Assembly: GCA_034387635.1 (NCBI GenBank)
Contig: JAOANU010000008.1
Location: 930,001 to 994,000 of the forward strand
Direction of reading: 5' to 3'
Origin: Rhodosporidiobolus odoratus
Lineage: Eukaryota > Basidiomycota > Microbotryomycetes > Sporidiobolales > Sporidiobolaceae
Length of the DNA: 64,000 nt
The position numbers were made by a program, and so were the translations under genes. Positions 34,744 through 45,491 of the stretch are shown here, in pieces; within the stretch, counting starts at the first letter, position 1; every line of letters begins with the position of its first letter. The notes beneath the pieces were generated by a model. It saw nothing but the letters and a program-made list of their open reading frames with translations, made no database searches and was not told the origin of the DNA.

Positions 34744-36541
34744 ATGGCATCTCGGGCAGTCAAGCAGCTCGCTCAGAGCAGTGCACGCACACTCGCTACG
34801 CAGGCTTCCAAGCCGTACGTCGTTTCTCTCGATTGCCTCAACTACGACTTGCTGACCTTTGTGTGAGATGCTACAGGCCTACCGGTAAGCAGATACTTCG
34901 CACCATACTCTAAACAGCTCTGACTGACTCCGTCTGCCCTTCTCTTGCCTTTCTTCCTCGCCCTGTCGCCCTTCTTCACCAATGATCTCACCCAAAACTT
35001 TTGCCGTCATGTCGCCCGGACGTCGACTCTCCTCTGATCGACCGCGCCTTCCCTGTGTAAACTGTCTCGAACACAGCGATTGTCATGATGAATATGGGCG
35101 GGCCTAGTACGGTGAGTTGCCGACCCTGCCTTCGCTTTCCTTCTCTTTGGCTGATCAAGTCCTTTCTTCCGGACTCCCAGGTTGAAGAGACGGGATCCTT
35201 CTTGCGCAACCTGTTCGAAGATGGAGACCTGATCCCGCTGTACGTCGAGACTGTTCCTTGTCTCGATCGCTTTTCGTTCTGCCTCTCTTCTGCGCTTCTC
35301 GCTGTTGCTGACGGTTTCTTCCTCGCAACAGACCCTTCCAAAGTACCCTCGCTCCGCTCATCGCCAAACGCCGCACCCCTAAAATCGAAAAGCAGTACGC
35401 CGACATCGGTGGCGGTTCTCCCATCCTCCGCTGGACCCGAGTCCAAGGCGAAGGCATGGTCAAACTCCTCGACGAGCTCTCTCCCGAAACCGCTCCCCAC
35501 AAAGCCTACGTCGCCTTCCGCTACGCCAACCCCTTGACCGAATCGTGCTTGGACGAGATGAGGCGGGATGGAGTGGAACGGGCCGTGGCGTTCACTCAGT
35601 ACCCTCAGTACTCTTGCTCGACGACGGGAAGTAGTCTGAACGAGATGTGGAGGCAGATTGCTGGGGGTGGCGGGAAGAAGGGGAAGCAGGCTGAGACCAA
35701 GGCGGGGCAAGAGAAGGAGATTCAGTGGAGTGTCATTGATCGATGGGGAGTTCATGAGGGTTTCGTCGACGTACGCTTGCCCTCTCTCTCTCTACTGCCT
35801 CTTGTGCTGGAACCCTTTGACGACCGGGCTCACCTTTGTCCTTGCGCAGTCGGTCGCCCGCAACATCGAAGCCTCCCTCCTGGAGTACCCCGCCCACCTC
35901 CGCGACTCTGTCGTCCTCCTCTTCTCCGCCCACTCTCTCCCCATGTCCGTAGTGAACCGTGGTGACCCCTACCCTGCCGAAGTCGGCGCTTCAGTCTCGG
36001 CCATCATGGCCCGACTAGGCAACCGCAACCCCTACCGACTCGTCTGGCAAAGTCAAGTCGGCCCGTCCGCGTGGTTGGGACCGCAGACGAGCGACGCGAT
36101 CAAGGGATATGCGCAGAAGGGACAGAATGAGTTGCTGTTGGTTCCGGTGGCGTTTACGAGTGATCACATTGAGACGCTATATGAGTTGGATTTGGAATAT
36201 CTTGAGGAGGCTAAGGAGGTACGTCCTGCTTTCCCTACTTCCCTGCCAATCCCCAACACCTTGCTTTGCGCGCGCCTTCCACCTGCATCAACTCACGCCA
36301 CCCGTCCCCCTCTTTTCGCTTCTATCAGCTCGGCATGACCGGAGTCAAACGCGCCGCCTCCCTCAACGATTCACCCTACTTCATCCGAGCCCTCGCCGAC
36401 ATTGCCTCAGGTCACCTCAAATCAGGTCAAACCGTCAGTCCGCAATTGATGCTCCGATGCCCGGAATGCACGAATGATAAATGTGGAAAACAGAAGGCTT
36501 GGTTTAAGGGGTTTGAGAAGGTGAGGCGGGTGGAGGTTTAG
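34744..36541 (+). CDS. HEM15: Ferrochelatase with C-terminal Cys cluster
   Basis: Exons 34744-34814, 34877-34884, 35077-35111, 35181-35239, 35332-35770, 35850-36218, 36329-36541; 397 residues, close to yeast Hem15 (393). It inserts ferrous iron into protoporphyrin IX, the last step of heme synthesis, on the matrix side of the inner mitochondrial membrane. Evidence: an Arg/Ser/Ala targeting start ([20 protein letters not shown]), [41 protein letters not shown], the active-site stretch [18 protein letters not shown], and [16 protein letters not shown]. The end has CPECTNDKC, matching the Cys ligands that hold a 2Fe-2S cluster in animal and many fungal ferrochelatases but not in baker's yeast. 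Exon 2 is only 8 bp (GCCTACCG), sandwiched between two introns. It lies 192 bases downstream of the ATPase stop on the same strand. Confidence 0.96.
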
Positions 36542-36725
36542 TCTCTGACCAGCGCTCAGCGGCTGGACGCAGGGCGGTTGAGGACAGGGTAGAGTAGGAG
36601 AGATAGTTGGAAAAGCACATAGGTCTGCATTCTTGGCCGGGCACATGATGGATCGGAACAAGCAGAACAGCCAGTCTATGGGCAGCGAAGTCGGATAGCA
36701 ACACTTCTGAAGCAGAATGCAAGAA

Positions 36726-39700
36726 GATCATGAGAATAGTGGATCAGATTGCTATGGCTAGGACTACTACTTTTGGCTAACAACGACAGGGAGATAAGGG
36801 ACGGGGAAATGGGCAAAGCCACGATCAAACGGTCCGCAGAAGGGCCCTGGTGAATGACGAGAGGAGAGAGAGGAAGAACGGGAAGGGAATAGGAACCTAC
36901 GAAGTGGGGACAACAACATACTTACTTACGAGCGGGGAAGATGAGAAGAGAAAGAGAAAGCAAGGGGAAAAGAAAGGACGTCGACTACCAATCACCACCA
37001 CGCCTTCTCGCCCTCACCGAAACCGAGAGCGCGACGAGGGGTAGTCGCCTTGGTAGAGTCGGCAAGGGAGAAGGTGGAGAAAGAGGAAGGAGTGGTTGAG
37101 TCGGAACTGAAGAGGGTGTTGTCCGACTCGGTTCGAACGATGGAGGGACGAGTGGAGTCGGAAGCCATGGTGGTGCCCGACTGGTTGCGCTTCATGACCG
37201 GAGCGCGACGGCGAAGCTTGGCGGCCGAGGCGGCGAGGAAGAGCATGTCGTCAGTCTCGACAAGGGTGGTCGAGGACGAGGTGGGAAGGTATCCGACGAC
37301 CTGGTTGACGGAGAGCGGCGGGAAGGGCTCGTGGACCTTGTTACCAGTGGAGACGTGGATGGCAGAAGGAGTGGTGCGGCGATGAAGACGGCGGAGGGGA
37401 GTGCCTAAAAGGGAGAAGATCGTTCGATGTTAGCGGAGGAAGCTTGGGTGAGAAACAAGATGGGAAAGATAGGAGAAGGACGCACGAAAGACCTTGCTCA
37501 TCGCCTTCTTAATCGTCTCGTAGCCCTTGACGCGCTCGACGGCGGGAACGACGGTGGTACGGAGGTGGAGCTCCTCGTTGTCGTCCTCCTTGAAGTCGAG
37601 CTTTGAGGTCACGGGCTCGTCCCAGCAAGCCATGATGCCGGTGCTGTCGTCCTCTTCATCCTCTTCGACATAGTCGCCGGTGTAGGCGTCGTCAAAGTCG
37701 AGGGCGAGGTGGGCAAAGGCGGAACCGGGGAGCGAGGCGAGGGGAGACTGGAATGGGGCGCGCTGTACGTGGACAGGCTGGTGAGCGGGGTGAGGGTGGA
37801 CCTGAGCTTGGTGGGTGTCGATCTGAGTCGACTCGGAGGTGGTGAGAATGAAAGCAGAGGAAGTGAAGGAAGCCATTGTAGAGTTGGATTGAAAAAGTTT
37901 TCTTCGGAGAACGACGACGAGGAGCGGGAGATCTCGAGAGAGAGTGAGGAAAGAGAGAACGAGAAGCAGAGAGCAGCTGGGTCGATCCAACAAACCACCG
38001 GCCCAAGCAGAGCAAAGCCTAGCCAGTGTGTATTCCTGCAATTCGACAGCCGTCAGAAAGCCAATGGTGCGGAGAAGCAGGAGCATCCTGCGGGTGCAAA
38101 GCCTTGCCCGGTTGGGGTAAAGGACTGACGCGCTGTACTGTAGAGCGTATTTCCCGCATTCCTGCGAGTGCTGTCAGGCGGAAAAGCGAAGAACGGACAG
38201 TGGAGGACGAGTGGAAGTTGAGCGAGATGAAGTGAGGTCAGGGACAGAGGATCCACTGCACTGACAGGCGAGAAGAGTGGATCAGTACACGCGTAGCAGT
38301 CAGTAGAACACCGTGCAAGTCCAGTCACCCCATCAGAGGACGCATGGAGCAAGGGAAGCGTGTTCTTCTCCTCCTCGACCTCGCTCGTCCTTCAACATCT
38401 CGCTTCACCACGTCCCTCGCTGCTTGAGTGTCTGAGAGGGGCAAGAGATTGGACGTACCAAGGCTAAACGACCCGCCAGACCATCCACCATCGCCTCTCC
38501 CTCGCTCGCTTCCCTTCCTTGCTCCGATCTCTCAGCACCCAACGCTGCTCGCCTCGGCACCTTCAGCAAACTGTGGCGGGAGGGAAAGAGGTGTAGGAGT
38601 GTCGAAGCTGATGCTGACCTGCCAGCCATTTCCGAGTCCTTTCCTCCCCTCCGCTTCCCCTTCCTCGAATCGCTTCCACCGCTTGTTCCCCTTGCCTGTA
38701 GTATATCCGTAGCGACAGCTGTGGCCATTAGGACGGCACAGACGCGTGCCGCTCATGCCCTCCGCCGACCAGCCCATGACACCACCCTCGGGCATCCTCC
38801 TCGTCCCTCTCGCCGCGAACACGGACGGACTACTCGCATTCAATCTCGCCGTGCCCGCCTTCTTGCGCCGGGATACCTCGTACTCTGTCTCGGCCCCGCC
38901 TACTAAACAACGCCATCAACGGTCGTGCTTGCGGCGAGACGGTCCTGTCGAATTGATGAGCGAATTCGGCGAGGACAGGTCGGATGGATGAAGGTACAGC
39001 CGCAGCGCTGTTGTCCAAGCGAGATGGATAGGCCAGCAGCAGCACAGTCAAGCTAAGTAGCGGGAACGAGGAGAGCGAGGTCGACCCCCTTGATTCGCCC
39101 CCGCGACGGCACAAACAAGGAAGGTTTGGTCAACTTCGGGTTTCGACCACGACCTCGTCGCTTCGTCTTCCGCCTGCGCTCACTCCCATGCGACAGGATG
39201 TACCGCTTTTCGCAAGATACAGGACTGGGTCACGCTGTGAGCTTTTTTGTTGTTGTCAAATTCCTACCAACACTTGAGCCTTTTTTGACATTCCACTTGA
39301 GGGATCCGCTCTGCATCTTCCGCTTTTCACGGTTCCTGTCGGCTTGTCGGTATCGCCTCCCTCGGGTGTCGAGGTCGTGTGCTTTCCCTTCGCTTTCCTC
39401 CGGTTTCCTTGCTTGTTCACGCGGGCAGAGGCTGGACCAGCCCTACTCGCTACCGCTCTGCTGTGACTTTGGTGCAAGCTCAGCATCGTGCTAGTCGACA
39501 TACTTGACAGCTGTCTAACAACGGCCAAAGAAGCAATCTGCGCTTCTTTCTCAGTCTCTTACTCCTTTCCGTGCGTACCTTCTTTGTTTGGCTTACATAC
39601 TCATCTACGACGGGAGGTGAGGTTGTGGAAAGGAAGGTCGTGTTCGTGGGCTGGATCTTCTCGGTCCATCATGTGAAGCGGTCGACGGAGCATGTAAAAG

Positions 39701-41302
39701 GCCCGAGTCTGTAGCGGAGGGCGTCTACAAGCCTCGTGCTCTACCGGTGCACAGTAGAGTAGTACCTCACCATCGTCGTGCTGAGATGTGACACATGTTT
39801 CTGTCTGGTCCCGTGGGAAGATTAGAACCTATTGTAACGACAAAGATGAATTCGAGCTACTTGCGCTTTATTACTCGCTCTGTCCCGCCGGACGAAGGCA
39901 CACACGTGTATCTATCGCGCCCACGAAGGAGTCGGATACGTCAAGAAGCCGCAGAGGGAGAAAGCGTTGACAAGAGTTTGCGAAGGTCACAACTTCGTCT
40001 CGCAAGCGGATACCGGCTGCTTCGTCCAGACAACACCCTTTTGCTCTGTGATAGCCCGCGAGAGAAGCCTTGACTCGCAGGTACAGTCTTGTCCGCTCTT
40101 TGGAAGCTGCGCCGTTTGCTAGTCGAGGTGAAGAAAAACAGGAGGTCGAGTTGGGCGGAGGGGGTCGAGCGGAGGAGGCGGACGGTTGAGGCTGTAGTAC
40201 GGGCTTGCTGAGGATACTATAGCTTCATGGAACGCTGTCAGCTCATCAGAAAGCGAGATCGACGGGAGATGAAAGGAAATCAAGATGAGAAGTTGTTGGT
40301 TCTCCTCCTCCTCTTCTCCTCCAGCTCTTAACTTGCTACAGCTTCGATTGCTTTGACCGCGCTATCCAAGTAGCTGCACGTACTAGGCAACGACTGAAGC
40401 CCGGGCGACCCAACAGCACTACCCCAGCCGCCTTTGCCTTCCTCTCCTTTCGACCTCGTCGAAGGCTCGAGCGGCTCACCCGACCTGTCGATTCGGGGCC
40501 TCGCGCACACCAAGAACAGCACCCAACTCGCTCGGAGGGTGCAGCGTACAGGAGGACCGGGCTGTCCAGCACAGCGGTACTTGCTGGCTGGCGAGGACGA
40601 GACACAGGTGTGTCACTGACGGCCCTGCCCTTCCGTCACTGCAAGCTGATGACGGCGAGATGGCAGGAAGAGTGGGCTCTGCGGTCTGGCGTGCATGCGG
40701 TCAGGGAAGGAAGCAGAGTGGGCATCTTGAGGTGCGCTCGCATCTCTTTTTTTCCCTTTCTACTTGCGCAGGCTGTAGATTTCCTGATGCTTCTTCCCCC
40801 ACACAGCCGCTACACCTGTCTTACTCAAGGGAGATGCAGTGGACTGACTACAGTACCTACTGCCTCGTTCAGAGCAGTCACGGCTAACCTTCGCAAATCG
40901 AATTTCACACAAGCGGACGTTCTTCACGCCGTCCCGCTTCTCAGCGCAACCGAAGCCTCTTCCCGTTCTCCCTCGGGGTAACGAGCAGCTGACAAGGTAC
41001 TGACTGGCCGACTGCAGGCGACGCAAATGGACTCTGACAATGAATCGCTTCCCCCTCGCAGCTTTTTCTTCCCTTTTCTCACGAATAGGCCGGTGGCGTT
41101 CGCCTTCGCCACGACTCGCCCGTGCTGTCTCACGGGGACGCGCAGGGGAACGAAGCCCCTCAAAGACCTCCGGCTCGTCAGGCTGGCCTCGAATGAGCCA
41201 ACATGTTTGGCCGAGGTCGGTTTCTGCCCGCAGACTTTCGTCCGTTTCTCGCGCCCACGCGCCGCCTCCCTCCTTCTCTCACCTCCTCCTGATTGTCGAC
41301 TT
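36726..41302 (-). repeat. Right arm of the long inverted repeat
   Basis: This 4577-base segment is the reverse complement of 17154-21783, with scattered substitutions and small indels. It starts 184 bases after the ferrochelatase stop codon and carries an intact copy of the duplicated two-exon gene on the minus strand. Beyond 41302 the sequence diverges from the left flank. With its partner it encloses 14,942 bases of single-copy DNA. Confidence 0.93.
36992..37876 (-). CDS. Unrecognised protein, copy 2 of an inverted duplicate
   Basis: Exons on the minus strand: 37876-37486 and 37404-36992; 267 residues, same intron position and exon lengths as the copy at 20622-21505. The two proteins differ at six places: Ile13/Thr, Cys39/Arg, and Phe/Leu, Val/Ala, Ala/Thr and Ala/Thr further on (copy 1 first). 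There is no stop, frame shift or lost splice site, so this copy also looks functional. Its promoter region lies inside the repeat arm and is duplicated too. The function is not recognised. The two copies face each other across the 15-kb interval (left on plus, right on minus). Confidence 0.88.
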
Positions 41303-42227
41303 CGCAAGCAGGTTCGCGGCTAGCTCACAACTCGGTTCTCCAGCGAGCAGAACGATATGGGTAAGCTAAGCTGAGAAAGCAGAGGCGCCCTGCTGACTTT
41401 AGGGAGGAACCGGCAAGATCCCGACTGCGAAGGACGGTTACGAGCAGAGGGGAACCGTAGCTTCGTCGTCCGAAGCAGGGTCGCGAGGGACAGACAGCGG
41501 CACCACTCGTTCCACTGAGAGAGTGCCGGCCGTGGACGGCGAAGAGAACGGAGAGGACACCGCGCCGAAGGTATGAGAACAAGAATTGAGCAAGGGAAAG
41601 TAAACAAGGGGATTGCGTCTAGAACGACCGGGGAAAGGCCGACGAACGCTGCTCGACGATGAGAGCCGTTTATCGGGATGAAAACAACGATAGGGGAATC
41701 GGAGGGCCAGTCCGAGCGAGGTGCTGCAGTATCGTCGTTTTCAGCTGGCCTGCGAAGCCGCCGATGCTCGAGTGCCGCCTTGTCGCCCGCTACAGTATCT
41801 GCATCAGACCAGGTCCAAGGCGGAGAGCTGATACGGTTTGCAGTCTGCCGGTTGAGCGAAATCCGCACAACGCGAGAAGTACGTAGAGAATGAGTGTCGA
41901 CTTGACTAGCGTCGTAAGGTAGCTCGCCGCCAACTGCCCCGGCTTTGACGGTCTTCCCTTTATGCTTGCGCGCTAGCTGATGTGAGGCGGGAGTCGGGCG
42001 GAGAAGGACAGTCGGGAGACATCGAAAGGACGAGGGAGAGGGTGACGGGCGACGAGACGGGTTCAAGACCGCGTAGTAGCTGTATAGACACGCGTACAAT
42101 GCACTGTACGACTCGAGCATCACTCTAGCCAGCGCAGGGGTTGTAAACCGAGTTGAAGTGATTTATTGATTCTCATCAGTTGAAGTCCGACAGCGTTCCT
42201 CACTGACTGCTACTCTCGCCTGTAGTG
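37877..42227. other. Gene-poor stretch; left part is the right inverted-repeat arm
   Basis: No gene was supported with confidence. The frames at 38400-41030 are counterparts of frames in the left arm. Just beyond the arm end there are exon-like pieces on the plus strand. One ends at a GTAAGC donor near 41360, the next (41404-41572) reads GGTGKIPTAKDGYEQRGTVA and ends at GTATG, and the next starts after a CTGCAG near 41735. They could be a gene that crosses the arm boundary, but no start, stop or family was identified. The segment 42124-42227 should contain the promoter of the nucleoporin gene. Confidence 0.4.
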
Positions 42228-45008
42228 ATGGACGATACACCTAGGCGATTAACGCAAGCCAACAGACAGCAACGGAGAACCTCGCAATCTCCTTACTCGA
42301 GACCACAACCTCAACCTCAGCCAACTCCGGTACGTGCATCTGTCTACCCCAGCACCTCGAACAAACTGACGGATTGTATGCACACAGTCACGACTGAGAA
42401 GCCTGCTCTCCTACGTTTCACCCTTCCGAGCAGCGAGACAGGAATTGCAGGTTGAGGTGGAACAGGAGGACCGGCGGCAACGAGTTGAAGACGACGCAGC
42501 GCAGTCAGCTGGTGAAGACAGTGTCAAGCACGAAGACGGGGACTCGGCGGATGAGGCTGCCCAATTTGCGCTGCACGGAGGCAATCTGACAAACGGCCGT
42601 GACGTGCGTTTCTTCCCTTTCCTTCCCACCCACACTTTTTGTTCGCTGCTGACCCGTTCCGACGGGGCGTCGTCCGTTCACAGTATACGAGCAACGTGCC
42701 CGCGTCTCCTTCTCCCGCCGACTCGACCTTCTCCCGCAAATCGACCTTCCGTTCTTTCGGCACTCCCCTCGCCTCGTCATCCTCTCTACCCAACCTCGCC
42801 GCTGCTTCGATTCCTCGCACCTCCAGCGCCCTGTCTCGCTCTCCGATGAACGCCTCGACCTACAGCGAGGAAGACGGACCAAGCAGCGCCACTCACGAGC
42901 TGGCTCGATTCTTCCAGGAAAAGGCGGATCGTGGGGAGGAGCGATTAACGGCGATTGAGCAGGCGGGCGTGATGCAGTTGATGCAACAAGGTGAGTAGGA
43001 CCAGGCTCTGTTCTCTCTCCGTGTCCTTTCAGCAGCTTGACGCGTTGTTCGGTTATAGCCCAAACCGAGTCTACCCTTCCCACCGCCTTTACCCCCAACT
43101 TCCGCAATGCCTCGCCACCCCGGACAGCTCTTCCTTTCCCGGGCTCGTCCTCGCTCAATTCGCCTGCTCCTCCCGTCGCAGGCGGTTCCATCTTTAGCGC
43201 CCCAGCATCCGAAGTTTCAGTCCCTGCTTCTACTGCTGGAGCGAACGGAGTCGGGTGCAAGCGTCGACGACCTTTGTATGTCGGGGCTGGGTACTCGTCC
43301 AGGCGCCGGAACACTGCGAAGAGCGCAGCTGCAGGCGGGCTCGTCAAGAGCCAGAGCGAGAGTTCCCTCTTTGCCCTGTCCGCCGAGCCTAGCACGACCA
43401 GCGAAGGCAAGAAGCGCCGTACTATGGAGGACAACGAAGAAGACGATATTCCTGTCGCTAGCTTGGATGACATCGTTGCGTTACCCTCGCCTTCAAAGCA
43501 GGCAGGTCAGGTTGGAACCGAGAAGAAGGGCAAAGAGGTGGAGAAGCCGAAGCTGCCACAGCAGCCCAGCTTCTCGCGGTTTGCGGCTGGCGTGAGTACG
43601 CCAGCTAAGCCAAGTCCGCTGTGGCAGGTCAGCCAGGTTGGTACGTCGCTCTTTTCACTTGATCTCCCTGCTTCCTCTCCTCTTGCACCTCGTTTCTCCG
43701 ACATCCGCCTACAATTGCACCTTTCACGTCACTGACATGGATCTGTCCGCAGATACTCCGTCGCCCTCTCCCCCTCGCAAGCCCACTCCCGCCTCTTCTT
43801 CCTCGCTTTCAGCCTCCCCGGCCCTCACCTCGACTCCTAAAACCGCCGCCGCCAACCTCATGCTTGGTATCATTGCTGAGTCGACACCTACTGCGCCCTC
43901 GTTAGTAGCGGAGAAGAAGAAGCCTATCGTTGTAGAGAAGGAGAAGCAAGCTATCTTGAACCCGTATGCGGCGAGTGGCGAGGAGGAGGATCTGCTGAGC
44001 GCCGGAAGGAAGGAGAGGGTGCAGAGGAGCCGAGCAGTACGCCTACGTTTTCTGTCTCGCAGGGCGGGGCTGGTTCTGACTGCCGTTCTCCCTGATTTAC
44101 AGCACAAGGCCGCAGCTCCGGGACGCGGACGCCGCGCCGACAACGAGGCCAAGGCCGAAGCCGAGAAGAAGAAGAAGGAAGCAAAGAAGGAGAGTCCGCT
44201 TGAGCAGCTCGAGAGGACTATGCCTGCTGTGCGCGACTTCATCTCTTCGTTCGTGCCGCTCTCCGACACTGACGCCAATGCTACCATTGCACAGGAGTAC
44301 CGTCCGGCTAAGCGGACTAAGGCCGTCTCCCCTCCTCCCGCACCAGCTCCCGCATCTAAGTCTTCCTCTGCCGCCGCCACGAAGAAGGCTACCCCAGAAC
44401 CGGCAAGGAAGGCCGACAAGCCGAAGAAGGCCAAACCGGTCGAGGTCATGGAGCTCTCATCGTCCGAGGACGAGATCGAAGCGCAGGACGATGAGGAGGA
44501 CGAGGACCAGCTCGAAGGCCAGGAGGCAGATGAGGAGATGCAAGAACGTGAAGAGGAGGAGGAGGAGGAGGAGGAGGAAGAGCCGGAAGAGGACGTTATC
44601 CTGGCACCCCTTCCCGCGCCGTCTGCAGCGGCGAAGAAGTCCGCCTTCTCCTTCAGCCCGTCTTCCGCTCCCTCTAGCCCCACCTCGGCTTCGTCTTCCA
44701 CTTTCTCCTTCGGCGCCCCCGCCGCTGCATCAGCTCCATTCCTCGCTAAGCCCGCCGCTCCTTCGTCCTCTACTTTCTCCTTCTCTGCTCCCGCTTCTTC
44801 GACCTCGTCCCCTGCATCGGCCCCCGCGACCGACCCAAAGAGCGCTGCCCTCGCCCTCCCCCGCTCTTCTCTCCCCCTCGGCTCCTTCTCGTTCGCCGGC
44901 GTGTTTCAGCAGCCTACGCAAGGAATCAAGGGCGATAAGGCGGCAGAGGCTGTTCAGGCGTTGGTGAAGGAGATGGGCAGGGGGGAGTTGCCGAGTTTTG
45001 CGTTCTGA
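42228..45008 (+). CDS. FxF-repeat nucleoporin, Nup1/Nup60-like
   Basis: Exons 42228-42329, 42388-42603, 42684-42990, 43059-43640, 43753-44036, 44103-45008; 798 residues. The assignment rests on pattern, not a strong domain. Near residue 35 there is a short amphipathic helix (SRLRSLLSYVSPFRAARQEL), as in the nuclear-basket proteins Nup1 and Nup60, which use such a helix to bind the inner nuclear membrane. A basic RRPLYVGAGYSSRRR motif lies near residue 277. The C-terminal fifth carries Phe-Ser-Phe type repeats in Ser/Ala/Pro spacers (SAFSFSPSS, STFSFGAPA, STFSFSAPA, GSFSFAGVF) that could bind transport receptors. Between them are Lys/Glu-rich and strongly acidic runs, one a (GAG)n-encoded Glu tract near 44560. 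The protein is largely disordered. Other nuclear, low-complexity proteins cannot be excluded. Confidence 0.72.
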
Positions 45009-45491
45009 GCTGGCCGTACCGTATGAACGAGAGGGAGATGTCTGGTCGGGAGTCGAGTTCGAATGTACGCCGTGATTGTCTTGCTTATGTAGAGACGAGG
45101 AGGATCAAGCAAAGTAAAAACTATCATTCTCCCACTCGTCCTATTCAACCCAGCGGCAGTGACTATCCCGGAGCAACACAGCTCATGACTGCCTCTCTCT
45201 GCTCACAGTTTCTTCCTTGGATGTCAGGGAGAGCGTTGGGGAAAAGAACCACAGAACAGGACTATTACGAGTGACAACGACAAGCTAGAGAAGAAGAAAG
45301 CGGGCTGAGATGCATAGGGAGACAAGGTAGGGAGATATGAAGCATGCGACGTCGAAGACAGAAGAGCAGGAAGGGAAGAGATAGGACAGGAAGAAGAGAG
45401 AAAGAAAGAAAGAAAGAAAGGAACCTGACGAGACCGCGCGCTCCAGGTGCCCCGACTCCTGCACACCCCAGTACAAGCATATGCACCGTAC
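45009..45491. other. Convergent intergenic region with (GAAA)n
   Basis: This lies between the 3' ends of the nucleoporin gene and the Ser/Pro-rich gene. It contains a GAAA microsatellite ending at 45420. No gene is seen, apart from the possibility that the minus-strand gene has one more exon here. Confidence 0.45.

Noticed and set aside
17154..41302. Mating-type (pheromone/receptor) locus
   Set aside because: Inverted repeats and a red-yeast-like genome raised the idea, but no pheromone precursor, STE3-type receptor, STE20 or homeodomain gene was found.
43724..44701. 325-codon frame antisense to the nucleoporin gene
   Set aside because: It is a Ser-rich mirror of the Glu/Lys/Ala codons of the sense gene, and crosses two sense introns. 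No independent support.
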